Positions 1-9,089 of a stretch of DNA of 64,000 nt are shown piece after piece. Numbering within the stretch: position 1 is the stretch's first letter; each line of letters begins with the position of its first letter. This DNA is from an uncultured Clostridia bacterium (lineage in GTDB: Bacteria; Bacillota; Clostridia; TANB77; CAG-508), in the NCBI GenBank assembly GCA_934157035.1, contig CAKPHG010000001.1, positions 330,481-394,480 on the forward strand, given 5' to 3'. The notes under the pieces were generated by a model. It saw nothing but the letters and a program-made list of their open reading frames with translations, did not search any database and had not been told where the DNA came from. A program made the translations under genes and the position numbers.

Positions 1-2
1 TA

Positions 3-1298
3 AATAAATATAATTTAGAAGATGATAAAAAAGCAATTTCTCTTCTTATAAATTGTAATGTAGAAAAATTAAATAGTCAGTCTAATTATTATGAAAATTT
101 AAAAAACTGGTTTTCTACTAATACATCTCCTAGTCATAATTATATTAACGACTTTTTGAATAATTTAGATACATTTGATTTAAATGAATATATAAAAGCT
201 ATACACTTTGATGAAATGAAAGTTCCTTTTGTACCTTTTTATAAGTCTGGTTCAAGAAACTATTATGGAATAGAAGAAATGAAAAAAGGTGAACTAGATT
301 TCTTTAAAGCTACTGTACTTTCAAAATCTGATGAACCTGTTTTTATGTGTAGTGATATGCCTATGGAAGATATGGCTAAAGACCTTGATTTCGGTAAAAA
401 GTGGATGTTTGCTATTGCAATGACTTTAAAGAAAGGCTTACATTTAAACATAATTCACAATATAGATAGACCTTTCAACGAAATGATGCTTGGACTAGAA
501 AGTTGGATTCCAATTTATATGACAGGACAAGTTTCTCCTTATTATTTAAGTGGTTTTAAAGACAATGTTTATAGTCACATTAACTATACATCTGGCTTAG
601 TAGCACTTACTGGCGAATGTATTAACGGCCATCATGATAAGGGAAAATATTATTTAACAAGTTCAAAAACAGAAGTCGAATATTATAAAACAAAATCTGA
701 ACTACTATTAAATAAGGCCAAACCTCTTATGGAAATTTATAGAACAGAAAACAAAAATGCTTTTAATGCATTTTTATCTTCAAGTTCAAAAGCAAGTGGA
801 AATCGAAGAAGAATTTTATCTTCTTTACCAATTCACACAATTTCTGATGAATTACTATTGAAAATATTAAAACGCAATAAAATTTCTGAAGAAGATACAA
901 AAAATATAATTTCAGCTATAAAAGCTCAAAAAGAATTAATAGAAAATGTATTACAAAATAATATCTTTGAAGATGAAATTCATGAATTTTCGAAAGAAGA
1001 TTTCGAAAAAAATGCACCTGCACTTTCTCTTTCAGATAGTTTTTATGAAGGAAAAATTTATTATACATATGAAGAGTATTTAGAGCATTTAAAACAAACA
1101 AAGAAATATGAAAAAAATGTAGAAAATTATAAATTAAATACAAACTACAATCACACATTCAAAAATATACAAGTGCTTATTTGCGAAAAAAATTGGGTTA
1201 TGATTTCAAAAGATACTAGTCCTTCAATACACTTCGTAATACATCACCCTAAGCTTAGAGATGCAATAGAAAACTTTATTCCACCAGTTGTAGAATAG
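3..1298 (+). CDS. Unknown protein, 5'-truncated by window edge
   Basis: The reading frame is open from the first complete codon of the window (position 3) to the TAG at 1296-1298, so the true start lies outside. A TTG at 156 is only an internal candidate. About 431 residues are visible. I do not recognise a catalytic motif. The middle third has a conserved-looking stretch (LHLNIIHNIDRPFNEMMLGL, about residues 146-165 of the visible part) followed by SWIPIYMTGQ. I have an impression of this block in clostridial regulator-like hypothetical proteins, possibly downstream of a helix-turn-helix domain, but the N-terminus that would decide this is missing. The protein is soluble, with no signal peptide or membrane segment in the visible part. 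It ends convergently with the radical SAM gene at a shared terminator. Confidence 0.75.
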   Translation, partial: NKYNLEDDKKAISLLINCNVEKLNSQSNYYENLKNWFSTNTSPSHNYINDFLNNLDTFDLNEYIKAIHFDEMKVPFVPFYKSGSRNYYGIEEMKKGELDFFKATVLSKSDEPVFMCSDMPMEDMAKDLDFGKKWMFAIAMTLKKGLHLNIIHNIDRPFNEMMLGLESWIPIYMTGQVSPYYLSGFKDNVYSHINYTSGLVALTGECINGHHDKGKYYLTSSKTEVEYYKTKSELLLNKAKPLMEIYRTENKNAFNAFLSSSSKASGNRRRILSSLPIHTISDELLLKILKRNKISEEDTKNIISAIKAQKELIENVLQNNIFEDEIHEFSKEDFEKNAPALSLSDSFYEGKIYYTYEEYLEHLKQTKKYEKNVENYKLNTNYNHTFKNIQVLICEKNWVMISKDTSPSIHFVIHHPKLRDAIENFIPPVVE

Positions 1299-1321
1299 TA
1301 ATTTTAAATCTTCTAAAATAT

Positions 1322-1362
1322 AAAAAACAAGAATTTTTAGGCTACTAAAATTCTTGTTTTTT
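1322..1362. terminator. Bidirectional intrinsic terminator
   Basis: A stem with arms around 1322-1337 and 1346-1362 (core CAAGAATTTT / AAAATTCTTG) has A-runs on one side and T-runs on the other. It sits between the convergent gene ending at 1298 and the radical SAM gene ending at 1361, so it can terminate both. Confidence 0.8.
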
Positions 1363-2281
1363 AATTTTGTTCTTTATAAAATTTTCCTTGCCATAAATCT
1401 CTTGCTCTAAATCGTTTTTCAAATCCGTGTAATATCCACATTTTATGCTTATTCCAATAAGGTGCTACTAATATATCTTTTGGAGCATCTCCTGAAATTC
1501 TGTGTATTATTAAATTTGGATTTAAGTGTACCATTATGTCTATTAAAGTTTCTATGTAATCGTCTAAGTCTAATGCTTTATATTCCCCTTTTCTATACAT
1601 ATCTGCCAATACTGTATTTTCTACAACATATGTTGAATGTATTTTTACTCCCTGTAATTTGTGTTTATTTATAAAATTAACTGTATCTTCTATGTCTTTT
1701 TTGGTTTCGTTTGGAAGTCCAACCATTATGTGTGCCACAACATCTATATCATATTTGTTTAATATTTCTACCGCTTCTGTAAATTGTTTAGATGTATAAC
1801 CTCTATTTATTATTTTTCCAATTTCATCATTACTTGTTTGAAGCCCAAGTTCTACACATACATAATATTTTTCTTTATAGCTTGCCAATAATTTTGCTAT
1901 TTCTTCATTTATGCAATCTGGTCTTGTTCCTACTTCCAGTCCCACAATTCTATCATCTATTAATGCAGAATCATATTTTTGCTTTAAATTTTCTACTGTA
2001 TCATATGTATTTGTAAAATTCTGAAAATACACTATAAATTTATTAGCTCTCTTAGCTCTATATGTGGTAAAGTAGTGTTTTACTTGTTCTTTTATACTTT
2101 CCTTGCAAGTAATTAGTTCGCCAGAACCTTGCTCACTACAATATATGCAACCTCCATACCCTATTTTTCCATCTCTATTTGGGCAAGTAAATCCTCCATC
2201 TACACATATTTTTAAAGTTCTTTCTCCAAACTTTTCTTTCAAATGTTCATTTAAATGTTTATATCTTTCTATATCTTCCAT
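1361..2281 (-). CDS. ytqA: Radical SAM protein, TIGR01212 / YtqA family
   Basis: A 306-residue radical SAM protein. The cluster motif is near the N-terminus (TCPNRDGK followed by GGCIYCSEQGSG, about residues 32-53), with the longer Cys spacing typical of the Elp3-like/TIGR01212 group. It is followed by VGTRPDCI and VELGLQT, strands of the SAM barrel, and by HIMVGLPNE (about residues 184-192). Length matches the family. B. subtilis YtqA has been linked to the glycine route of wobble-uridine (mnm5s2U) modification under the name MnmL; applying that role here is inference. The gene appears monocistronic, and its stop lies inside the terminator shared with the convergent upstream gene. Confidence 0.85.
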   Translation of the reverse strand: MEDIERYKHLNEHLKEKFGERTLKICVDGGFTCPNRDGKIGYGGCIYCSEQGSGELITCKESIKEQVKHYFTTYRAKRANKFIVYFQNFTNTYDTVENLKQKYDSALIDDRIVGLEVGTRPDCINEEIAKLLASYKEKYYVCVELGLQTSNDEIGKIINRGYTSKQFTEAVEILNKYDIDVVAHIMVGLPNETKKDIEDTVNFINKHKLQGVKIHSTYVVENTVLADMYRKGEYKALDLDDYIETLIDIMVHLNPNLIIHRISGDAPKDILVAPYWNKHKMWILHGFEKRFRARDLWQGKFYKEQN

Positions 2282-2388
2282 AATGTACCTATTATAATAA
2301 ATATTTTTAAATTTATCAACAAATTAATAATAATATGTAGAAAACTCATGGATTAAATTTTTATTACATTTTTTTAATTAGTAAGTAT

Positions 2389-2420
2389 AAAAAATGTCAG
2401 AGCACCACTCTGACATTTTT
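2389..2420 (-). terminator. Intrinsic terminator of the MurJ/SpoVB-like gene
   Basis: Perfect stem AAAAATGTCAGAG / CTCTGACATTTTT with a short loop, flanked by A/T runs, immediately downstream of the flippase stop codon at 2421. Confidence 0.8.
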
Positions 2421-4058
2421 CTATTTGCACAAATGCATTTTTTCTAATATTGGATATATTTTTGTTCCAAATGGAAGCATCATGATATCTTCTTTTAATA
2501 CTATATTTAATTTTAATATTAGTACGGCATAAACTATTACTCCTACCAATATTGCTAAAATTGTACTTATAGTATTGCCAACAAATATATGTGATACATA
2601 GTATGTTACATATACTATTGCTCCCATAATTATTGATGCTATTGCTGGTTTTAAAAGATTTTTCTTTAAATCTAATTTAACTTTTAATCTATTATTTAAG
2701 ACTCTAAAGCAAATTATAAATACTACTACTTGGCATACAAGAGTACCTATTGCAGCTCCTGCAATATTTATTGTTTTATTACTTACTAATATTATGTTTA
2801 AAATAGTTTTTATAATTACCCCTATCGCTAAAGCTATTCCAGGAACCTTTTGTAAATTTAATCCATATAGTCCACCATTAATTGTTTGGTTTATTGCTGT
2901 AAATATCATATAAATGGCTGCTATTTGTAATATAAGTGCCCCATCAGAAGCCGTTGGATATATCATTTTTAATATCTGACTTGCAAGTGTTATAAATCCT
3001 GCTGCGCAAGGTAGTATAATTAATATTGATGCAAATACTGAAAATGATAATCTTTTTTCTGCAACTTTTTCTTCTTTCTTAGCTATTGATTCTGCTATTG
3101 ATGGAACTAATGCAGTAGATAATGCTATATTTATTGCTAAAGGAAACGAAACTAGTGTGTCTACTTTAGACAATATTCCAGCCTTTGTCATTGCTAATGA
3201 TTCTAATGCTTCCTTTGTCATTCCTGTATCGCCAAATGCTATTTGAATACAGTTACTTACTGTTGTTGTATCTATTACTGAACTTATAACACATATTATA
3301 GAACTTAATGTTATTGGAATTGATATTGTAAGTATTGTTTTTAATAGTTGTCTATCTGTCTTTTTAGCTTCAGGCGAAATTTGATCTTTTTCTGGTACAA
3401 TCTTATTTCTTTTATAATAAGCTACTAAATATATAACTGTTATCATTATTGCAAGTGTAGTAGATAAATTTCCTGCTGCTGCCATAATATAAGCTTCTTT
3501 TCCTATACATGCATACACAAATGTAATTGATAATACGCAATTTAAAAGTTGTTCTAACGTTTGTGATCCACTAGTTGGTTTCATATCTTGTTGCCCTGCA
3601 AAATATCCTCTTAAAACTGCTGAAATAGATACAAATACTATTGCTGGTGCAAGTACTTTCATTACGTATGCAGTATCAGGTACATTTAATATATGTGTTG
3701 CAATAAAATCTGCTCCAAAGAATAATCCAATTGAGAAAATTAATCCTATTGTTGCAAAAAATCTCATTGATACAACAAATATTCTATGAGCACCTGATTT
3801 ATCATTTACTGCTAATCTTTCAGATACAAGTTTTGATATAACACTTGGTATTCCTATTGATGAAAGAGTTAACAATAGTGAATATATTTGATACCCTGCT
3901 GAGTAATACCCCACTCCTTCATTTCCAAAGCCTTTCATATTTGTTATAACTAGTTTATATATTAACCCTAGCACTTTTATTAAAATTTGAGAACATATTA
4001 ACATAGCTACATTTTTCATAAATGAGTTAGCTGTACTTTTCACTTTTTTTTCTTTCAA
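2421..4058 (-). CDS. MurJ/SpoVB-family lipid flippase (polysaccharide biosynthesis, MOP superfamily)
   Basis: A 545-residue polytopic membrane protein with about 14 predicted helices, the expected size for MurJ (YtgP) or SpoVB. The N-terminus has the family pattern SQILIKVLGLIYK followed by GYYSAGYQIYSLLLTLSSIG, and the centre has SALVPSIAESIAKKE. The likely role is flipping undecaprenyl-linked peptidoglycan or spore-cortex precursors across the membrane; which of the two cannot be decided from sequence. The start is TTG at 4058, supported by GAGGTAA six bases upstream. A second, frameshifted member of the same family lies at 9090-10725. The ATP-grasp gene is 20 bp upstream and probably cotranscribed. 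Confidence 0.85.
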   Translation of the reverse strand: MKEKKVKSTANSFMKNVAMLICSQILIKVLGLIYKLVITNMKGFGNEGVGYYSAGYQIYSLLLTLSSIGIPSVISKLVSERLAVNDKSGAHRIFVVSMRFFATIGLIFSIGLFFGADFIATHILNVPDTAYVMKVLAPAIVFVSISAVLRGYFAGQQDMKPTSGSQTLEQLLNCVLSITFVYACIGKEAYIMAAAGNLSTTLAIMITVIYLVAYYKRNKIVPEKDQISPEAKKTDRQLLKTILTISIPITLSSIICVISSVIDTTTVSNCIQIAFGDTGMTKEALESLAMTKAGILSKVDTLVSFPLAINIALSTALVPSIAESIAKKEEKVAEKRLSFSVFASILIILPCAAGFITLASQILKMIYPTASDGALILQIAAIYMIFTAINQTINGGLYGLNLQKVPGIALAIGVIIKTILNIILVSNKTINIAGAAIGTLVCQVVVFIICFRVLNNRLKVKLDLKKNLLKPAIASIIMGAIVYVTYYVSHIFVGNTISTILAILVGVIVYAVLILKLNIVLKEDIMMLPFGTKIYPILEKMHLCK

Positions 4059-4078
4059 ACTTATTACCTCTTTTTATT

Positions 4079-5140
4079 TTAATTTATTCCTTCAAATCTT
4101 GGCATCATTCCTATTTTATCTGGTGTATGTTCTGGTAATTGATATAAATCGTGACCAGGGAACTCGTTTCCTTCTATAAAAACTGGTCCATTAGGAGTAA
4201 TTGCTACATCCCATCCTACATATCCCATTTCAGGAATTTCTTTTGAAGCCTCTTTGCATAAATCTATAACTTCTTTCCAATATGGAAATTTAAATCCTTT
4301 TATTGTAGTTCCAGTTATTGGATGTTTTTCATATACATTTTTAGCTTTATCTATTGCTACTTGTGATACCACACCTGTCTCAATATCAACAGGTGCAACC
4401 ATTCCTCCACTATTAAAGTTGTCTACACATTTTCCATTTCCTATTCTAAAACATGTCCAAATTATGTGTGGAACAACTTCTACATTTTTTCTTTCTTCTT
4501 TTGGTAATGTTAATATAGATTTTCCTTCTTTTGTAGTTACTATTGTTACTACTCTTACAGTATTTATAGAATCTGGATAAATCTTGCTAACTTCTGGATT
4601 TTGTTCTACTACTTCTTCTATTATATAGTTACTTCCTTCTTTTGTAAGTTCTTTATAAATTTCTTCTGCTGAATTATATTTTTCTGTATAAATTTTTTCT
4701 ACACCTTTACCACAAGAACCATTAATTGGTTTTGCCATAAATACTTTATGTTTTTCTATAAAGTCTATAATTTTTTCTTTTGGAGTTCCATTAACTTTTA
4801 GCCACTCTCTTTTTAAATACTTATTAAATCTTTCATTAAATTCATCTTTATTCTGAAAGTAATGTAAATAATCCTTGTCACAATATTTTATAACAAATTG
4901 ATTATTTCTACCTCTTGTAAGATATGTATCTCTTTGTTCTGGTGTTAAATTATACATTTCAAACAAATCATAATCCATATAGCCTGCACCATATAATCTA
5001 GCACATTTTTGCATATCCAAAAATATAGAAATTTTAGACTTTCCAGTCCTTTTATTTATCTCTTTTATTTTTCTATTCATTGCATTCCAGTCCATTGTTT
5101 TTAATCTTTTTAATATATAAATTATATTTCCCATATACAT
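4079..5140 (-). CDS. Sugar-transfer-associated ATP-grasp protein
   Basis: A 353-residue protein resembling the ATP-grasp family associated with sugar transfer and capsule loci (ATPgrasp_ST). An N-terminal helical part (KINKRTGKSKISIFLDM-like, YGAGYMDYDLFEMYNLT) precedes the grasp core: FMAKPINGSCGKGVEKI (about residues 134-150, nucleotide-binding loop), YIIEEVVEQ (about 172-180), INTVRVVTI (about 192-200), and the C-terminal metal-binding GYVGWDVAITPNG plus FIEGNEFPGHD. The substrate is unknown. Its position directly upstream of a lipid-linked-precursor flippase suggests a role in an envelope polymer. The second in-frame ATG at 5134 is an alternative start. Confidence 0.8.
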   Translation of the reverse strand: MYMGNIIYILKRLKTMDWNAMNRKIKEINKRTGKSKISIFLDMQKCARLYGAGYMDYDLFEMYNLTPEQRDTYLTRGRNNQFVIKYCDKDYLHYFQNKDEFNERFNKYLKREWLKVNGTPKEKIIDFIEKHKVFMAKPINGSCGKGVEKIYTEKYNSAEEIYKELTKEGSNYIIEEVVEQNPEVSKIYPDSINTVRVVTIVTTKEGKSILTLPKEERKNVEVVPHIIWTCFRIGNGKCVDNFNSGGMVAPVDIETGVVSQVAIDKAKNVYEKHPITGTTIKGFKFPYWKEVIDLCKEASKEIPEMGYVGWDVAITPNGPVFIEGNEFPGHDLYQLPEHTPDKIGMMPRFEGIN

Positions 5141-5204
5141 TCACTCTTTCCTTTTTGTTTTTTAAATTTTACCAATATCTACATAAAAATGTCAATAGAA
5201 ATAA

Positions 5205-5237
5205 AGTTTTTTAAGACATTTTTTATCTTAAAAAACT
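5205..5237 (-). terminator. Intrinsic terminator after the first M23 peptidase gene
   Basis: A 12-bp stem AGTTTTTTAAGA / TCTTAAAAAACT, just downstream of the stop codon at 5248 on the minus strand. Confidence 0.65.
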
Positions 5238-5247
5238 CTATTTCTAA

Positions 5248-6309
5248 TTAATTATTATTTATTTGATTTTCTACTATTGGATCTATTATATTATACTTTC
5301 TTTCATAATCTTTAGTATCTGTATATGCTTTATACACCTCTGATTTATTCTTCTTTAAAAAGTTTATAATAGAATATACATCTATCCAAATTTGATTAAC
5401 TCCTTCTTTCTGAGACTCATCAAATATAAGTTGCATTCCAAAATGTAAGTGAGGAATATTTATATTATTTACATTTTCTTTTGCACTATATCCTGTCATT
5501 CCTAAATATCCTATTACATCCCCTGCTTTTACTACTTTTCCCTCGCACATATCTTTTGCATAAGGATGGTCTTTTCTTAAGTGTGCATAATAATAATATC
5601 TTTTACCATCAAAGCTTCTTATTCCTATTCTCCAACCACCATATTGGTTCCAACCACAAGCTTCTACTATTCCACTTTCTACTGCTATAATTGGTGTTCC
5701 TATTGCTCCCATTAAGTCATTTCCTAGATGAACTCTTTTATAGCCATAAGACCTGCTATTTCCAAAATCATCATAATGGCTAAAGCCATAATTCTTAGCA
5801 ATAGGCAAAAAAGCTTTTATTCCATACTTTTCTTTATAAACCTTATTTTGATTCTCATCTAGACCCTCTATTTTATAATTTCCTATAAATTCATCTAGTA
5901 TTGCTGTATATGCTTCTATATAATAAGAATATAGTTTCATATCTTTTGCTATTTCACTCATATTCTCGCCACTTTTTAATCTTGCTACTATATCATCTAA
6001 ATCTTTTTGTTTAAACTGCTTAAAATTTCCTCCATATTTTGCTCCTAAATATGAAAGTAATTCAATCCAATTTATTTTTATTTCTTCATTCTTATTATGA
6101 GAATCTATATCCAACTTTGAAGTCTTTTCTAATAATTCCAATGGAACATTAAAATCCACCCATTTTATATACTTCTTTTCCTCTTGCTTTCGCTCCAGTT
6201 CTTCTGCAAAAGATTTAAAAAAGAAAATTGACCCTAATATTATAGATAAAATAATTAACAAAATAAATATTATAAAAAACTTATTAAACTTTACTGCTTT
6301 AATAACCAT
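5248..6309 (-). CDS. Membrane-anchored M23 (LytM-type) metallopeptidase
   Basis: A 353-residue protein. An N-terminal transmembrane anchor (residues about 11-31, FFIIFILLIILSIILGSIFF) is followed by a charged linker, a helical region, and a C-terminal M23 domain with zinc ligands H194 and D198 (VHLGND), H243 (YAHL) and H287/H289 (PHLHF). All M23 ligands are present, so it should be an active peptidoglycan endopeptidase on the outer face. The ATG start has GGAG 6-9 bases upstream. Several clostridial M23 proteins of this layout are tied to sporulation or cell-wall remodelling; nothing local proves that. The upstream side borders a REP-like repeat at 6390-6418. Confidence 0.85.
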   Translation of the reverse strand: MVIKAVKFNKFFIIFILLIILSIILGSIFFFKSFAEELERKQEEKKYIKWVDFNVPLELLEKTSKLDIDSHNKNEEIKINWIELLSYLGAKYGGNFKQFKQKDLDDIVARLKSGENMSEIAKDMKLYSYYIEAYTAILDEFIGNYKIEGLDENQNKVYKEKYGIKAFLPIAKNYGFSHYDDFGNSRSYGYKRVHLGNDLMGAIGTPIIAVESGIVEACGWNQYGGWRIGIRSFDGKRYYYYAHLRKDHPYAKDMCEGKVVKAGDVIGYLGMTGYSAKENVNNINIPHLHFGMQLIFDESQKEGVNQIWIDVYSIINFLKKNKSEVYKAYTDTKDYERKYNIIDPIVENQINNN

Positions 6310-6380
6310 TTTTTCTCTCCTATTTTTAATATTTATTCTACTTTTGAAAAAAAATGCATTAAAGTTAAATTAAAGTTAAA

Positions 6381-6418
6381 GGCCATTTCGGACATTTGGG
6401 GACGGGTCACTTTTGTCC
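6381..6418 (+). repeat. REP-like repeat copy A (left boundary of metallopeptidase cassette)
   Basis: GGCCATTTCGGACATTTGGGG at 6381-6401 continues into GACGGGTCACTTTTGTCC to 6418. Positions 6390-6418 recur with one mismatch at 61889-61917. The 6381-6401 part recurs in inverted orientation at 8530-8550. The GGACA...TGTCC ends can pair with each other. It lies in the gap between the M23 gene and the 3' end of the cassette gene starting at 6922. Confidence 0.8.
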
Positions 6419-6436
6419 TTTACATAAACACAAAAT

Positions 6437-6472
6437 AAAAACGAGTATAAAATTTTACACTCATTTTTCATT
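6437..6472 (-). terminator. Probable terminator of the metallopeptidase cassette
   Basis: An imperfect stem (AAAAACGAGT... paired with ...ACTCATTTTT) with one mismatch, directly after the stop codon at 6473. It is weaker than the other terminators in the window. Confidence 0.5.
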
Positions 6473-6922
6473 TTAATCTTTTTTAAATATATTCTTTATA
6501 ATATTAAATATTTTTTTAAACCACTTTTCTTCATATACAATAAGTTGGTTCTCTGAACTAGAACTAGTTTTATTATTATTTTCAGAAGCAATATTAGTTT
6601 TTTTAAACAAATTATTAGGATTATATTTTTCATATAATTCTTTTTCTGCTTCTTTTATTTTTTCTGCATCGCGAAGTTTTAATAGTTCTCTTTCTTCATT
6701 AGTACTTAAAAAATCTCTATAAATTAGGGCTAAAATAATTATTGTTTCTTCTTTTAACTCATATTCTTCTATTGGCTCGGAAATTATAGGTTTATAATTT
6801 GCTGATTTTTCGTTTTTAATAATATTTCTAAATTTTTCTGGTATTTTATTTAATAAATTAATAGGCATTAACTCAAAAATAGCATCAATTTCTGAAAATG
6901 CTTCTCTATATACTTCGTTCAT
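6473..6922 (-). CDS. Small hypothetical protein paired with an HExxH protein
   Basis: A 149-residue soluble protein of unknown function. The N-terminal 90 residues are mostly helical and include MPINLLNKIPEKFRNII and KEETIIILALIYRDFL. They are followed by a charged helix, a Ser/Asn-rich linker (about residues 108-124) and an amphipathic Lys-rich C-terminal helix (WFKKIFNIIKNIFKKD) that could bind membrane or nucleic acid. I have an impression of similar short proteins (KIP motif, then LIYRDF) in clostridial genomes, with no assigned function. Its ATG is 8 bp after the stop of the upstream metallopeptidase gene, with a G-rich ribosome site inside that gene's end, so the two are almost certainly cotranscribed. 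Confidence 0.7.
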   Translation of the reverse strand: MNEVYREAFSEIDAIFELMPINLLNKIPEKFRNIIKNEKSANYKPIISEPIEEYELKEETIIILALIYRDFLSTNEERELLKLRDAEKIKEAEKELYEKYNPNNLFKKTNIASENNNKTSSSSENQLIVYEEKWFKKIFNIIKNIFKKD

Positions 6923-6930
6923 TATGCCCC

Positions 6931-8388
6931 CTATCTATTATCATTAGTATCTTGTTCTAATTGATTTTTCTCTTTTTCTTCTTTTTGTTTTTCTGTTTCT
7001 ATTTCATGAATTACTCTAACTGCTTCTTCTTTCCTCTTTGCGCTGTTAGGCAAATTAAGAGCATCTCTATCCCATGACTGAAACCTATTTTGCCACATTG
7101 TTTTTACTTGTTGTTCTTCTTGTTGTTTGTCTTTTGTTTTAGGCTTCAATTCATCACCGACTTCATCCTTTATACTTTCTGGTTTCTCATGATTAATTTC
7201 TTTTTCTTGCAATTCTTCTCTAGTTTTAGCAGCAGTGTTATATTCTTTTTCCATAAATTCAGTTATTTGCTCTGGAGTCATTTTAGTTTTATGTTCTAGT
7301 CGATATTTAACTAAACTAAAAATAAATTCATCAGATGTTCCAGTTTTTGTAATATACTCATCTAAAGATAATAACTCATCTTTTGTTCCTTTTAATCCAC
7401 CTGTTAAAACATTTCTATGATTAGCAATAGCTTCATATAATTCATTTATTTTATCTGGTGTTGAATTACTATTTATCATATCATTTCTTTCTGAAAGTAA
7501 TTGTTTTAGATCTTTTTTTGATCCATCTAAATTGTACCCAACTTGTAAAATTGGAAACTTTTCTATTATTTCCGGATGTTGTTCAATATATACAGAACTT
7601 AATGTGTCTATCTGTAACATAAGGTCAACAGATTTTCCACTTTTAAGAAAGATTTCTGCATCATAAAAGTTTTTATCATAACTTTCTAATCGTTGTGTAA
7701 TTACTTCTTGATTATATGTCTGATACAATGTTGGATTATATTTTTTTATTGTTTCCATTGCATCTCTTAATCCTATTTTTTCTGCATGATTTTCTTTTAT
7801 TAAATGAGAATAATTCTCTTTATAAAATTTTGAATCATATTTTCTAGCAATAGTTTCTAATGCCATAATATATATTGTTTTATTTTTAGGTATTTCAACA
7901 CCTGATATATCTTTTCTTTGAATTACACTATTTTGTTGTGCATGTACGACTTCATGAAAAATTGTTTGCATTCCTCTTAAAAATTGGTCACAATTATTAC
8001 TTAACAAATTTTTTACAACAGTTGGAGAATATGATATATCAAATGTATCATCACCATTATTCACACATATTGCACTACTGCCATCACCATAAGTTCCTTT
8101 GTATTCATATTCTTCAAGTATTTTTATTGTTATATTTTCATCAATTCCTAATTTCTGAGCAGATTTTTTGGCAAAATAATTAATAACAACATTTGCATCT
8201 TCTTTATTCCATTTACCTATTTTATATTTCATTAAGTAGTTAGTTGATATTTCATACAAAAATTGTTGATCTTTATCAGTTAAGTCTAAACCTTTAGCAT
8301 TTTCTCCACACCATTTTACTATATCTTGAAAATTTTGTTCTGTTTTTGGACTATTTCTGAATTTTTCGGCTAATTCATGAGCTTCCAT
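6931..8388 (-). CDS. Predicted zincin metallopeptidase (HEVVH), unknown family
   Basis: A 485-residue soluble protein with a gluzincin-like active site: HEVVHAQQ at residues 145-152 (H145, E146, H149). A candidate third ligand lies in NHAEKIG (E203), about 54 residues downstream. No signal peptide or membrane segment is visible, so it should act in the cytoplasm unless exported by an unrecognised route. The C-terminal 120 residues are low complexity, Lys/Glu/Gln-rich and probably coiled coil or disordered. The start is ATG with AAGGAG at ideal spacing. It forms a two-gene unit with the 149-residue protein, and the pair lies between inverted REP-like repeats. I do not recognise the family; a stress protease or an effector/toxin are both possible. 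Confidence 0.7.
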   Translation of the reverse strand: MEAHELAEKFRNSPKTEQNFQDIVKWCGENAKGLDLTDKDQQFLYEISTNYLMKYKIGKWNKEDANVVINYFAKKSAQKLGIDENITIKILEEYEYKGTYGDGSSAICVNNGDDTFDISYSPTVVKNLLSNNCDQFLRGMQTIFHEVVHAQQNSVIQRKDISGVEIPKNKTIYIMALETIARKYDSKFYKENYSHLIKENHAEKIGLRDAMETIKKYNPTLYQTYNQEVITQRLESYDKNFYDAEIFLKSGKSVDLMLQIDTLSSVYIEQHPEIIEKFPILQVGYNLDGSKKDLKQLLSERNDMINSNSTPDKINELYEAIANHRNVLTGGLKGTKDELLSLDEYITKTGTSDEFIFSLVKYRLEHKTKMTPEQITEFMEKEYNTAAKTREELQEKEINHEKPESIKDEVGDELKPKTKDKQQEEQQVKTMWQNRFQSWDRDALNLPNSAKRKEEAVRVIHEIETEKQKEEKEKNQLEQDTNDNR

Positions 8389-8529
8389 ATTTTCTCCTTA
8401 GTTTAATAATTTAATCTTACAATTTATTTATACCATTACTAATTTTAAAAGTCAATAAACTATAATATGACTACTTAGAAAATGTTAAAAGATTATAATA
8501 CAACTAAATTATATTTAAGCCAAAGGACT

Positions 8530-8550
8530 CCCAAAATGTCCGAAATAACC
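8530..8550 (-). repeat. REP-like repeat copy C (right boundary of metallopeptidase cassette)
   Basis: CCCAAAATGTCCGAAATAACC is the reverse complement, with 3 mismatches, of 6381-6401. A shortened echo (CCCAAAATGTTCG) follows at 8549-8561. It lies between the promoter side of the metallopeptidase gene and the HU terminator. Confidence 0.7.
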
Positions 8551-8564
8551 CAAAATGTTCGAGC

Positions 8565-8594
8565 AAAAAAAGAACAAGATTTAATCTTGTTCTT
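8565..8594 (-). terminator. Intrinsic terminator of the HU gene
   Basis: An 11-bp stem AAGAACAAGAT / ATCTTGTTCTT with a 3-base loop, followed on the minus strand by a run of seven T, downstream of the HU stop codon at 8628. Confidence 0.85.
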
Positions 8595-8627
8595 CCTATG
8601 AATTCATATTATATATTGAAATCATTA

Positions 8628-8906
8628 TTATTTTTTATTTACTAAGTCTTTTAAAGCTTTTCCTGCTTTGAAAACTGGAGCTTTAGAAGCTGGTATTTTG
8701 ATTTCTTCTTTAGTTTGTGGGTTTCTTCCTTTTCTAGCTGCTCTTTTTCTTACTTCGAAAGAACCAAATCCAACAAGTTGAACTTTGTCTCCTTTTACTA
8801 ATGTTTCTGTTACAACATCAACGAAAGCGTTTAATGCTGCTTCAGCACCTTTCTTTGTGTCTCCTGTTTTAGCTGCGATAGCTGCGATTAAATCAGATTT
8901 GTTCAT
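8628..8906 (-). CDS. hup: DNA-binding protein HU
   Basis: A 92-residue nucleoid protein, full length for HU. It begins MNKSDLIAAIAAKTG and carries VQLVGFGSFEVRKRAARKGRN, the conserved arm-forming region. That region leads into NPQTKEEIKIPASKAPVFKAGK with the family's proline at the intercalating tip. HU forms dimers that bend DNA non-specifically. The start is ATG, with GGAGGTAATTT immediately upstream as a strong ribosome site. It is monocistronic, with its own promoter and terminator. Confidence 0.97.
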   Translation of the reverse strand: MNKSDLIAAIAAKTGDTKKGAEAALNAFVDVVTETLVKGDKVQLVGFGSFEVRKRAARKGRNPQTKEEIKIPASKAPVFKAGKALKDLVNKK

Positions 8907-8956
8907 TTAAATTACCTCCTATAAGATATCATATGTAGACAGTAAATTTTATCTAC

Positions 8957-8985
8957 TATTAACATTATTCGCCAAGTTTTTTCAA
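8957..8985 (-). promoter_or_regulatory. Probable promoter of the HU gene
   Basis: On the minus strand TTGAAA (8980-8985) and TTAATA (8957-8962) are separated by 17 bp. An overlapping alternative is TTGGCG (8970-8975) with TAAAAT (8946-8951) and an 18-bp spacer. Either would give a short leader before the GGAGG site. Confidence 0.45.
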
Positions 8986-9089
8986 AATCCTTCTTTTTTT
9001 TTATTTTTCTTTTTCTAAAACCTTTGTCGCCGTATGTTTTTATGTCATAACTGTTTTAAAAGTATTCATTTTACTGGCTTTTGAGCACA

